In this document: positions 38,067 to 50,300 of the stretch, in pieces | Position numbering within the stretch: the first letter of the stretch is position 1 | Layout of the letters: the number at the start of each line of letters is the position of its first letter | NCBI GenBank assembly: GCA_902729315.2 | Contig: LR746268.1 | Coordinates: 5,997,501 to 6,061,500, forward strand | Direction: 5' to 3' | Source: Spirodela intermedia | Lineage: Eukaryota; Streptophyta; Magnoliopsida; Alismatales; Araceae | Length of the DNA: 64,000 nucleotides | Notes under the pieces: generated by a model | The model's input: the letters and a program-made list of their open reading frames with translations, nothing else | Databases searched by the model: none | Told to the model about the DNA's origin: nothing | Program-made: the position numbers and the translations under genes

Positions 38067-38439
38067 GGAGGAGAGCCAATTTATACTCTGTCGAAACGAG
38101 AAAATTTAGCTTTTGGTTGAAAAAGAATCCACGTGGGCCAGTCCTCAGGACTGTCCACGTTGGCTGGACAGAGCGAATTTCCCTTTGACGCCCTTCATAG
38201 ACAATCCGTATCCAGGAGGCAAAAAGGTAATATAGGGGTATTATCGTCATCGTTTATAAAGTAATACATATAGCTTCCCGCCATTTTTCGGAGAGAGAAA
38301 AGCAGGGACGGTAATTCTCAAGAAGCGGGGAAGAGGGACATGGTGGTTATGAATTCAGGTGACATTCGCCCTGGGCTCTGTTCATGATCAGTGCGCTCTT
38401 GGAGGAAGACCTGGGGTGTTTGGTGGGGGATCAGGGCCG
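37826..38439. promoter_or_regulatory. divergent promoter between NTH1 copy B and the dsRBD-protein gene
   Basis: The 614-base interval between divergent start codons is homologous to 9854-10496. GA microsatellites at about 37848-37871 and 38031-38066 are clearly longer than in copy A. The ccacgtgg G-box-like element is kept at about 38130. GA runs in plant promoters and 5' UTRs can bind BPC/GAGA-type factors; a regulatory role here is inference. Confidence 0.55.
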
Positions 38440-41400
38440 ATGGAATCCTCCTCCGATTGCGTCCCGACAGAGGACGCCGTGCAAGCCCTGATCGACTTCT
38501 TGGTCTACCCTCTTTTGCCGGCCAAATGCTTCTTCTCCCCGGAGCCCCCTTCCCTGGATCAACAGGAGAGCGTCGGGAAGCAGGTAACCTCCTGTTGTTA
38601 TTCACGACTCGAAGTTTGGGACGTTTTGGTTAGCTTCACTATCTCGAACAGTATTTTTATCACAGAAAGGTTTGGGGTATCGCAAGTCTAGTCGCGAACC
38701 AAAGTGTGAGAGAGCGGTGAATCTAAGTACTAAAGGGAGGTTAGGAATAAACTAGAGAGAAGAATTCTTGACCGTTCAAAGTTATCTTAATGACGCTAGG
38801 GTCTCTTTTCAGTAATAAGGGAGGCTTGGCTGATTAGGAAATTTAAGGAAATGGAAGAACGGTTTTATAAATAAATACCTGCAAATAAATATTTTATTTC
38901 GTAGGAATTATTAACCTCAATTCCTAGAGTCAACTTCATCTTAGATTTTTTTTCAAGTTAATATCTGTGTTCTACGTGGGAAAATGAAGTCCTATGCACG
39001 AAACAGATTATTTTTTGCGTTTCACATTTGATAGTTCGCCTAGCCCAGTTATCTGCATGGTTTTAATCTTGTCGTTCCGGTGAGCGATGTTTTTGATTTG
39101 TAGATCTGCAGCTCATATTCTGACCTCTTCCACCTTTATGAAAAATAACTCTTTTCATCTCTATGGATTTTACTTCAGCTTCATGCAGTTGTGCTGCTAT
39201 ACAACTATTATCATAGGAAACAGTTTCCGCACCTTGAGTTTCTGGACTTCAAATCTTTCTGTAAATTGGCTTCTATTGCCAAACCGAGCCTGCTAACATA
39301 TATGAAATGTATGCATGGACCAAAGGAGTTACCAAGCAGCATCGACCAATTCTCCATCTCAGAGAAGATGATTTGGGAAGCCTGCAGCATTTGCACTGGT
39401 TTAGAAATGTTAATTGATGCTCAAATCTTGAGAAGTTGGTCAATATCAAAAGTTGTTGTTCTTTTAGTTGATCATACAATGATGAACTGTTTCCTTTTGT
39501 ACTCGTCCATAACTCAGGGTGTGTGGTCTTTGATTGAAAAAGATGTTGACCTACCATTTGGTGATTTGAATCTGGCACCCATAGACATATCGTCTGAGAA
39601 GAAGAAAACTGCAACTGATCATGAAAATGATCTTCTACAGTTTGCCTTTCAAGCTGTAAAGGAAAAAACAGGTGCGTTTATTTTGAGACTCCTATCTAGA
39701 CTAGGTATTTTACAGCTCATAGCACATCCTTCGATAAAGTTCATTTATCAACGGTGGAAACTTTATGCATCTGGAATATAGGTTTTGTTTCGTAAGCTGT
39801 GGATTTCTCATGCTACAGTACGTTAATGTTCGTACAACAGGAATTCTCAAAGAAGAATTGACCATTCTTGAACGACGTGTTGCATATTCATTGAGTGAGG
39901 AGAAGACGGTGGCTCAGTTATATCTGATGCAGTACAATGGGACATCGACTGATAGACTTACGGAGTTTTCAATCGAGGATATCGTTGACAGGTTTTCTCC
40001 ATAACAATTTAATAACTCCGTGATGTGATCCCTAATAAACTATCATGTCGTGCATGCAGGATTATGAGAAGTTCTACTGAGGACAGTTATTCTCAAGCTA
40101 GCTTGCCTAGGGTTATGAATGAATTTTTTTTTATTCTCTATTCTAGCACCACACAAATTGTGGCAATGATAATATCCCAAAATTTGAGTAAACTCATGTT
40201 AGCTTTGTATTTTTACATCAATTTTTATCACTTATTCGTCATAAACCTTCTTTGGTGCGACACTGCAGTCTGCAAGGCCCCCTTTTTGGGAAGGATCTTA
40301 CTCCAACACTAGTGGTTGAATATTTCCACCTATTACCATATGTTGGAATTCTTGCTGGTTGGCTTTCCAGGTAGCTCATCCATGTTTATCTCTTCATTGT
40401 CGAATTTGAAATTTCTTCTCCTTATTTTACCTTTTTTGTTCCCAATTTTTCTGTAAAGGTAATGTTCAAATTTTTCATGCAGGCAAAAGTCTTTAGATGG
40501 TTTGTCATCTTCGCTGGAGAAAATTAGGAAATCGAATGGTAACTTATATCTGGAAGCAGAAAGGCCTTCTGGCAAAAAAATTGACACTAGTGACATATGC
40601 TTCTCCACCGTATCTGAGAAAGCCCTGCACAAGATATCAGGCAGCGGTACCAATGGAATAAACATTATGGTAGAAAATGGCTCATCCTGTGATATCAGAT
40701 CATCAGGGACTGCTTCTAGACCTCATAAAGAGGAAGAAAACTATCCCTTGGCTTGCCCTCAACCTAAGACACTGAATGAGTCCAAGGCCATGGAGAATGA
40801 AATAGAAGTTCAGCGTGTTGAAAAGAGGAAAAACGATTCCATTGCCAGTCGTTCACGGGAAAACGGAGGTATCTTTGAAGATAAGGTATACAGTTTTTCC
40901 ATTTTCGCTTAGTGTTTCACTGTTAGCAGATTTACTGAATCTTCCGCCACATATTGCGATAATACTTCCCTTATCTCTTTTAAGTTCATCCGTTTTCTCT
41001 GATGGACATGAAGACCCTGTATGGAATTCCTCGTGTTCTCCTTTCTGATGTTGGGTACAATCATCTAGTTGTGAGTTTTGTTATTATTTCAGTTATTTTG
41101 TTGCATTTGGAATCCAAGAATATTTTTACAACAAATATCTTAATTTACATCTGTAAATCCAAAAAGGTCCATAGAGAAATGCATTCGTGAAACTGCAAGG
41201 ATTTGTTATTATCTAAAGCTACACAGAAGGCTCTCAACCATACTTTTGTTTTTGTGAAATGTGTTTCCTCTATTTATTTATTTTCTTGTTTCTCCCTTTT
41301 CCTCTTTCCTTTCGTATTTACAACACCTGGCAGGAATCACCAGTCGAAACACAATCTCGGTTTACGTTGACCTTTTTTGCACAATGAAAAGGTCAAGGTT

Positions 41401-43737
41401 GCCGGTGTAATGTTGCCGCTACTGCTTTTTTCAAGTGTGATGCACCCTGGAAATAAAGTGCAATGCGCGTGAGAAGAAAAAGGATTACCCAACTGACACA
41501 AAATTCATTGCTCATTGATTTTCGCATTAACTTGTAACGTGGGTTTCATATGGTTGATAAGTTCCTGCATATTAAAATCGAAAATTGTTTCATTTTAGAG
41601 TCCTCCCTGCTTCATGATCTAGTTTTCTCTCTCCTCATTTGGCAAGCAATTGTTTTCTTTGAACTGTATATTATTTTCCCTTTTTAAAGCCAATATAGAG
41701 AGCTTACTCCTGGAAATAGTGTAGAATGCAATGTTTCATTCCCATTTTGCGCAACACCATTTTTTTTGATTTTTTTTTCTTGCATTAAGTAATCATGAAT
41801 TGATCTGGCAGGAGGACTTTGATGGTTTATGTAAGAAACTGTGCGGTAAGGACTCATCATCGAGAAATGATGCCCTCAAAAACACTGTTTCACGTCGAAG
41901 CAGCGAAGCAGCTGCAGATCTTCATACTGTTGCTCTGCTTTCTGATCCCCAAAACAGTGATAGATTTGAGGTTGTATTGGAATCGAAGAAAAGAGATCAA
42001 TTAGGGGCATCCCTGAGAGTTCTTCAGAGAAAACAAGAAGAATTGGTTTGGTTTTTTTCTGTTAAACTCCATGAATTGATGAAATATCCATGTTCCTTTT
42101 TCTGGAAATATATTTGATTCTTTCAATTTGTGTAGCATCATAAACTGCGCCTGTTGGAGGATGACATCGCCCAAAGTGAGATGTGCCTTCAGGCTATTTT
42201 TACTGGTAAAGTGATGCCTTTTTTTATTCTATCAATCCTCTAGCATGATCCTCCTTCTATTCTCAACATGAAGTCATGCTTCTGATTTCCCGCATTTAAA
42301 ATGCTATTTGATGTGATTGCTCTAAATTTTTTCAAATATCCTGCTATTATTTCCACAAATATGTGAAAATAACTGAAAGAATTTTAATTATAATTTCCTA
42401 TATCTTACTAATGATCTTTGATTTATTAGCTGTGGGATTTACCCTTCTCCTATTTTGTAAAAATCAAATGGCTTCCGAAGCCTCCCGTACAACAACTGGT
42501 TAGAGACAGGATGCCGTGTGACAGGGTAACTGAGGACTCCAATTAATAAGTAGAAGGGATAAATATTTCCGATGTAGGTGGTAATGAGATTTTATCCCCA
42601 TGTCTCCTGTAAGGATGGCCCCCAGTCAACTAGACTGATCTCAGAAGTCTCTGAAGAGGCGGCAGAGGTGTGCGCCAAACACGAAGGTTTAAATGAGAAT
42701 TGGAGTTGAACATGATGGAGAGGACTAGAGACTACCGTTTGTCCTGTATAAGATCAAATGTCAAACGGAAAGTCCTTCAGGCCACAGTAGTATTCTCCGG
42801 ATGAATACTGTTTTGGGCTATGGATAACATCTTAGAACGTGCGTTCGAGTTTCGTCTGAAGTGCTGTGCTTCGTGGAATGATAGAATTACTCCCGAGTAT
42901 TCATATTCATGGCTCGTTTCTTTCTTTCCTTAGAAGACGATGACAACTCGATGATGAAGTTTGACTCAATAATGGATGCGTGCAACACTCCGTACTTAAA
43001 ACATAAGGATCCAAGTCAACCACAGCACGTCAAACGGAGACTGTCTGAGGCGATCTTGACCTTGCAAAGTCCATGCCAGGCAAGTCCAGTTCTACTTTTT
43101 AGCCAGTCATTGCAGCTATTTAGTTAGCGAATAATAGCTCAGCTTGTACCCCTGTTTTCCCCTCATGCCAGTCCCTACAACTGCGTGATTTATATTCGTC
43201 CAGCAGCTGTCATCTACCAACACGTCGGCTCTACTAGTGAGCAGAATAAGATCATGAAAAAAACTTAGATGGGTACCACGAATAGGATCTTCCAGAAATT
43301 TTGGAATTCTCTGGTGACGTGATCGGTCAAACTTGTTGCGGTTGCGGATCCCTAGAGATGGTGTGCGCCCTTCCTCAACTTAACCTAAAACAGGCTCCTC
43401 TCTGCAGGTTCTGGACGAGATATGCCGCGAGAACAACTGGAACTTGCCAAGATACAGCATACTTCCGTCGATTAAACAGGGTAAGATCATGAAGAAGAGG
43501 CGACCACCGATGGGTGAGAGCTTCTGGTGGGTCATGTCCGTGGGGTTTCATTCACTCATTCATTCATTCGTGGTCTTTGTAGGAGGTTACCAGGCCAGTG
43601 CGACTGTTCAGGGGCCGGATTTCGAATCTGTGGCGTGCGGCGACCTCTGTAGCCATCCCCAGGCGGCAAGGGAATCAGCTGCGACTCACACACTGAACCA
43701 TCTGCGCAACATGGCCAGCCAAGCGAGGAAGCGGTAG
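38440..43737 (+). CDS. plant protein of unknown function with C-terminal double-stranded-RNA-binding-like domain
   Basis: Eleven exons: 38440-38583, 39179-39671, 39841-39991, 40060-40111, 40269-40370, 40483-40885, 41812-42045, 42136-42205, 42934-43079, 43408-43480, 43583-43737; about 673 residues. The N-terminal half (HAVVLLYNYYHRKQFPHLEF, ITQGVWSLIEKDVDLPFGDL) is alpha-helical and not recognised. The middle is polar and probably disordered. The end, LDEICRENNWNLPRYSIL, GYQASATVQGPDF and AARESAATHTLNHL, has the pattern of a dsRNA-binding motif: helix, three strands, then a basic/Ala-rich helix. Ten of eleven exon junctions agree in phase; the 40111/40269 join is off by one base, so that donor or acceptor is uncertain. 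The intron after 43079 starts with GC (cag|gcaagt). A role in RNA binding is inferred from the last domain only. Confidence 0.8.
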
Positions 43738-43820
43738 AGATCACCCCAATCCTCAGATCCTCGATCAACCTTTGTATTTCTATGGTTTCCCTCTTTTACC
43801 GTTAGTCTTCACTTTTTTAT

Positions 43821-43881
<61 letters not shown>

Positions 43882-44362
43882 TGCTGTTTTTGCCTGGAGC
43901 AAATGATGCATTCTACTGCTGTTTTTGCATGGAGAAAATGGATGGCGTCTTCGATGATCCCACCTAAGATGGTGCGAATATGTGTTTTTGTATTCGTTCA
44001 TGCTCGATTCTGCCGCTGGATGCATGCCCTGGGCACTGCAGTGTTTGGTCAACGCGAATAATATGGGCTCGAATTGCACCGGTGAGTGTGCGTGTGAAAT
44101 AATAAAAAAAATTAAGCACACATGAAGCTCCAATAATTTACAGGGTTCATGCTCTCTGACACCACTAACCACATTCGGCGTAGACACCGTCGCGCCTTCC
44201 AACCCCGGCTGCTCTCAAGAATTTGTCATATGGGCTTGACGGGGGTAGCCTGAAAGAGGTGTCCCCATCGCTGAAGAGTTGATTCCTGTCGTTTGATGCG
44301 GTATCCACCCCAAGAGGTCCCTCCATCTGCTCGGCAAGCCATCCAGATTTTATAAGTCTTTT
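43738..44362. other. convergent intergenic region with long GA microsatellite
   Basis: Lies between the 3' ends of the dsRBD-protein gene and the EFR3-like gene. A pure GA run of about 55 bases occupies 43824-43878. Short open stretches across it are products of the repeat. Otherwise 3' UTR sequence of both genes. Confidence 0.7.
43824..43878. repeat. (GA)n microsatellite
   Basis: About 27 uninterrupted GA units about 90 bases after the stop codon of the dsRBD-protein gene, probably within its 3' UTR. Confidence 0.95.
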
Positions 44363-47300
44363 CTAGGGAACAAACCAGACCATTTCTGGAGTCTGAGAAT
44401 CTCCGAGCCAGTAGGGTTTTTGGATGCTCACCCTGTACGGTGTTGTTGCCAAAGTCAAAGGCTTCTCGTGTCCTCCAGTCAGATTATCGTCTTCGGGCTC
44501 TTGCCACTGCTGGAAGCTCAGAAGGGCTGACATCTTCTGTTGCTTTCCGACTACAAGGGCCTCGCACTGGCTTTTCATCTCGTCGTATGGGACAGGTGTG
44601 GTGGACACGGGCAAGCTTGCAACTTGCCGAGCTGTTTCAAGAACCTGCAGCAACGTTGAGTCACAAATTATGTCCACAATCTTATTTCTCAACCAAAAAA
44701 AAACCCAAAAATAGTAAAGACGATATTACAGCTATCTGAGCACCCCCCTCCCCCTTCTTCCATCTTTCCCCTGATTTTGCTAGATAGAGCAGGTACAGAT
44801 GATATTGATTTCCCCCCAGTACTGATTGTATAAGTTAATGGTTCAGGGCAATGCATACTGATTGTATGAGTTGGTCGGCGCTCAAAATGTCTCGTGATTT
44901 AGTAGATCCTGGGATCTTATTGCCCGTGTGATTTCTCCTTTCACTCGAAAACGTGTCTTCATCCTCCAAAGTGGCTAGAGGCATAATCTGAAGAACAATA
45001 ATGCAGGGTTGACTCAGAAAACTCTGCACTAAAATCAGTTGGAAAAAAAAAAAAGCTTCTACGAATAGAAATATACAGAAATCCATCACGGATGAGATAT
45101 GAAAATGGGGGAGGGTAGGGGACACCTTTTCAACCGATTGACAATCCCTTTCTTCAAGCGGGGTGCATGGCTTTGGTGTTTCCATATATAGAGGAGCCCA
45201 AAGTGGGATTGCATCTTCAGGTGAAAAAGCCTGTGACAGTTGCTCGTTTATGTTTGATAGGTCCTCCTGCAACAGCAGCATGTTAAAATAAAATATGAAC
45301 TCCTGCTGAAAAATCCACACATGCCTCATGAAACATGTATCTTCACCTTTGATAGATTTTCAAATTTTTTCATCAAGTGGGATTCCACGATCTGTTTTAA
45401 GTGTTGTTCATCGTCTCTTTCTATTGCTGATAGAGAGCTCAGAGCGGCATTATCATCTTCCTCTGAACCATAAATCGTTCCATTACCATCCAATGAAAGA
45501 TATGCCTCTAGTCGCTCGTCATTAATCAGATGAAGATATGGATCAGCCTGTCACATATCTTCCAAAATGAACTCCAAGAAGAGGAATGCCCCGTAGGAAT
45601 CAAGAAACAAACATACATTAAAATCAAATCGTTTTTTGTTTTTCTTGGGTTTTCAGTTATTCGGAAAGTGTTTATTTATCAGGGAAAATTGAAGCAACGA
45701 ACCAGTTTATCTGACAGCACTTCTTTAATGGACGAAACTAGTTGTGGAATTCCGCCAGCCTTTGCTGAGAATATAAGCATAGAGGATGCCAAGGTGAATA
45801 GAGACCTACGGTGTGATGGCCGCAAACAACCTTTAAGATAGGAAAAAAAAAAAAAAAGTTAGGCACAAAGTTTTATTTGGAAGGGAACGCAATTTTACTT
45901 ATGAAAAATTTGTAACAATTAAAAAAAATAAAGGTTCTCTTTTTCATAATCAAATATGAAAAAAGAAAAATGGCATTTATCTTGGCCACAGGATATGAAA
46001 AATATTCCAGTGCAGACACTAATGGAAAAAACATTACAATGGACGAAAATCAAATGTCATTATCCATTCCTATACTGATGGAGCATGTATGATGCGTTAA
46101 ACATTGGGCATTTTGAAACATTACATTTTCAAATGTTCTGCTTACAAAATTAATTCGACGGCAGACTAAATAAACCAGTTGGAATGGAAAGTGAGGAGAG
46201 ATAGAGAAAGTGGTCGCTTTAAAAGTAACAGGAGAGTTGCCTAATAACTCGGTTTCTTGGAGAGCTTCCTAACCTTTTTTGAGCTCATTCATCTAGAATG
46301 AAAAATATTCCTAATAACATTGGAAATGCATACCAAAGGAAATGTCAGCACAAATCCCTAAAGGCAGAAGCACCTGAAAGCAATATTTTAAAATGGCTTC
46401 TAGTTATACATCCACAGCCGCATTTATTAACCGGAAAGAAATTCATCTCCTCCCAGACTACATCAAACATTTTCTGTAAAATAAACAAAATATCACTGGA
46501 GACTTCAGAAATGGCTCGTCTCCACAGTAGCGTGTTATGCTGCAAAATATATGCTAGGGAATGTAATAAGGCCATCATACTTACATGCATCATCAAGAGA
46601 AAGGCTCCTTAAAGAAAATGCTAACTGGAAACACCGAACAAGCACCACATAACTTGAAGCCTGAAGCAAGCAAATCTAACTGTCAATTAAAGAATGCCAC
46701 TGGTTATGAAATAACTTACCGCAGAAGGATGAAATATGAATGAAAACAAAGGTTTTAAAATCTATCAAACAAGTAAATGTTTATGCTTCCTTCCTCACAT
46801 TGATACCATTTCTTGTCAGGAATCAGAATCAAAACACCAGCAGTCCAGATCTAGGTATAAATATATTATAATACATATAGTGCATGTAAGAGATAAAACT
46901 AGTTCTTCTTGTCACATAACACAATAAATACATATAAGCATGAGATCTTCTGGTGGATTCGAGTCAAGATCAAAATCCAGGTAATGTGTCCATGACAAAA
47001 AAAACATTGGTTGATACCAGAGTTGTCCATGCGGTGGGGCTGGGTAAGTTATATGTGTTTCAATGGATAATAAATCATAGAATATGAGTTTTGATAGAAA
47101 AAAAAGATAATATATGTATGTCTTAGCTTCCACATAATAACTTCCCGAAACGGGAATACCATTATCTCTTGTTTCAAAAAATAATAAACACCTTAAGCAA
47201 CAAGAGTATCACGATTTTAAATTGGGCCAAAAAAAGGTGCATGTTCAAGTCTTAAACATGGAAAAGGTCCTTAAGTAAACTTACTTTGGATTGAGAAAAT

Positions 47301-50300
47301 AATAGAGAAAGGCTGTATGTATGTGCCATTGCCTCATAATTTGATAGATTGTTCTCTTGTGATGTTGCTTGAACCCAAATTGATGAAAGTAAAAGATCAA
47401 CTTGGTGGCTGCTCAGACGCAAGGGACCCTGAAAAGTATTTCACAGGAAAAGAACCTCCAATAATCATGAAAGGGAAGAACCACAGAAAGAGATAAATGC
47501 ACTAAAAAATACAATGAGATTATCGATTTTCATACCTCTTTCCCCAATTCAAAAACAAATTTTACTTCGGGTGTCAGATGTAGAGCAGGGCCGATGTTAT
47601 CATCCTGACCATGTGATGGATGTACTGCTTGCTGTTTTAGGGCAACGCCTGAAGGTGAAGGCCCATGTTGCCCAGTCCCATCGCCTCCACTACTTACAGG
47701 AACACCGTTGTCCAGGTGAGGAACAAAACAGGTTTTCTCCCTTATCCTCTCCAAAATGACTGTTGATGAAGAGAATGCCGAAAGAGCTATGAAAAGTGGT
47801 ACCCAAGGGTTGCAACCCATTGTTTGGAATGAAGATAATGGAATTGACCAAGGACAGTTCAAAGCTGGCATAAGGACAGCTGAAAATATACGATGGGATC
47901 CCACTCGTGTTTCCTGGTCTGGGTGTGCCATTACTACGAGCAACTGATGAAATAAAGCTTCTGGAAAAGCCTGAAGCGGAAACAATCGCTTGTCAAGCCT
48001 AAAAACAATTCTGTGAGCCAACGGAATCTGAGTAACGTTGTTACCTTATTGTGATATGATGCGTTACGAATGGAAGCTATAATCAGTGCAGTACGATAAG
48101 CGACAGACATTGTTGTTCTTGATAAAACTGTAGTGACAGGGATATTCTCCAGAAACATAGCCATCAGATCTAAAATAGGTCCGACATCTCCGACCTGGTG
48201 ATTCGAGATGTCAATATTCTTTTAAAATATAGGAATACAAAATGAAAATAAAAAAGATGCATATCTGATAACATATTCGTTTACCCTTTCCTAACAGCTT
48301 TATCAGGTAAAGTTGTTATATTACCCTTGCTCATTTTATTTTTCGGTGCAAATGATAAGAAATAGCAGTTAATTGAACATGAGATTTTTTTTTTTGTTTA
48401 TGAGAGGAACAAGAGACGACCGAATCTAAAAAAAATCGCAGATCAATAGCGCACTGTAATTGTTTGGTTCATCAAAATACTGCTGAACAGAAGAGTATAT
48501 GCTGACCTTATTTATCAATTGCACAAGGCAATCTTCTAGTGCAGAATAGAGGACAGCATTCCATTTACATCTATCACTTTCTGGATCTGATGATTCAAGG
48601 CAAAATTGCATACACTTGCGCAAATGCCTCATCACGTCACTAATTGCCGTAGTAATAGCTATGGAAGCCTGTATCTTTGTGTGCTTGGCAAGATACGTTG
48701 CAACGTTAATGATGTTAACCTGCATTTTGGGTTGTCTGGAGACATTTCTGTGCTCCAAATGCTTCACCAACATTGATAGAAGCAGATGGCTGTTATGACC
48801 TGATGATTTACAAGCGTTGGTAAACAAGTGAAGGATCCTAAACCAGCATAGATGACGCATAAAGTAAAAGGCCAAAGTCATAGATTACCTGACTCCATAA
48901 AAACCTCCATATCGCATAAAACTGAACAAGCTATTCCCCCATCGGGAGACCAGTGATTCCCAGCATCAAAATTGTGGAACAGGGGTTCCAAGACGCGCCT
49001 CACTGTAGTTGCTTCTTTGGCTAGTTCAGCCATGTTGCGAAGGCAAAGTCTTGACCAGTACTTGGGGCTCTTAGAAGGATCCCTAATCAAGGAAATATGT
49101 TATATAAAAGAAATCAGACCCCAAGGCAGGAAAAATGCAACAAATAAAGAATAGAAACGATAATATGATAAAAAAAACAAAATCATAAAATCATATGCAC
49201 GGATGAGTCCTCACACTAGACTCTCTCCTTTAACTTTGACACCGTTCTGTAGAGTGAGAGACTTCTCTGGATTGACCGGTAGTGAGGAAACCTGATTCCC
49301 AGGTCTGGTAATTTCCACAGTACAATGGCCTTGGAGCTCAGAGCATGGATCGTCCTCCTCGTTATTCTTCGAATTCCTTTCAGGAACCTCATAATTTTGT
49401 AACGTTGCTGAGACAACCTGTTTCAACCAACAGGAGACAAGATGATATTCATAAAAAATACTATCATTAAATTCCTACAAAAATCTGATCTTCTAAATAC
49501 GATCTCATAATGTAATATAATGTAACCGAGAATTTATAAAAAGTGATCAAGGTAAAACGCCAGTTTCTGGTCAAACAATTTAGTATTAACCACTAGAGAA
49601 CCTTTTTCATTCTACATAACATTAACATAAAGGAAATGCTAGCTTATCCCGGAATCCGAGAAAGCATAAAACCTCATATTGATACTTATCATGCGATTTG
49701 AATTAGACGAGTATATTCAAGCACTACAGCTTTTCCGAATAATCAAAATTGAGTATATGTGTATGAGAGACAAAGGTTCACAACATGCAAAATGGACTGC
49801 ATGAAACATAAGAGAAAAACACGATGATAATATTCCACATAATTGGCCATTAGCAAAGTGAATATCCAAATATATACACATATATCTGAAGTCATCAGCG
49901 AAGATGAGGAAATCTGTCGCATGCACTCGAAAAAAAGTTAAGAAAAAAAGGACTTACATCATCAAAGTCCATAGAGAGGTGGGAGTACTCGCCCATGAAG
50001 TGCAACTAGGCATACAATGGACAAAAGAGAAGTCATTAAAATCTGAAGAAGCATATAAAATGGTATTATGCTATATAATATAAAAAGAAAAGGTGAATCA
50101 CGAAAAATGGCCCATCAATTTTACAATTCCACGATCAAAATTAAATATGAAGATCGGATGCCCAGTAACTTGGCACACAATGTACAATATCAGGAGGACA
50201 GATGAGTTGCTAACAGCAAGTTGTGTTTCGTAAATCTTGTGATCGTAAAAAATAAAATAACATAAAATAGAGAGTATCGTTCAGTAAAAAATACCATGGA

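Larger units (their letters stand above)
34184..38975. repeat. segmental duplication, copy B
   Basis: Same-orientation copy of 6294-11040. Its left neighbour is the truncated gypsy relic; its right side continues without break into intron 1 of the full dsRBD-protein gene. It carries the GT form of the NTH1 donor and longer GA runs in the shared promoter. Confidence 0.95.

Noticed and set aside
43824-43878. Repeat array as a possible CRISPR or coding repeat
   Set aside because: A plain GA dinucleotide microsatellite without spacers; the open frames across it simply read the repeat.
46345-46596. Minus-strand frame containing RRAISEVSSDILFILQKMFDV, which lines up by pattern with the EFR3 family text RRSLFTLA-S-MI-FS-KA
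   Set aside because: The true exon was found at 45830-45703 (HRRSLFTLASSMLIFSAKA) and joins in phase with 46585. The lookalike begins out of phase and lies inside the intron.
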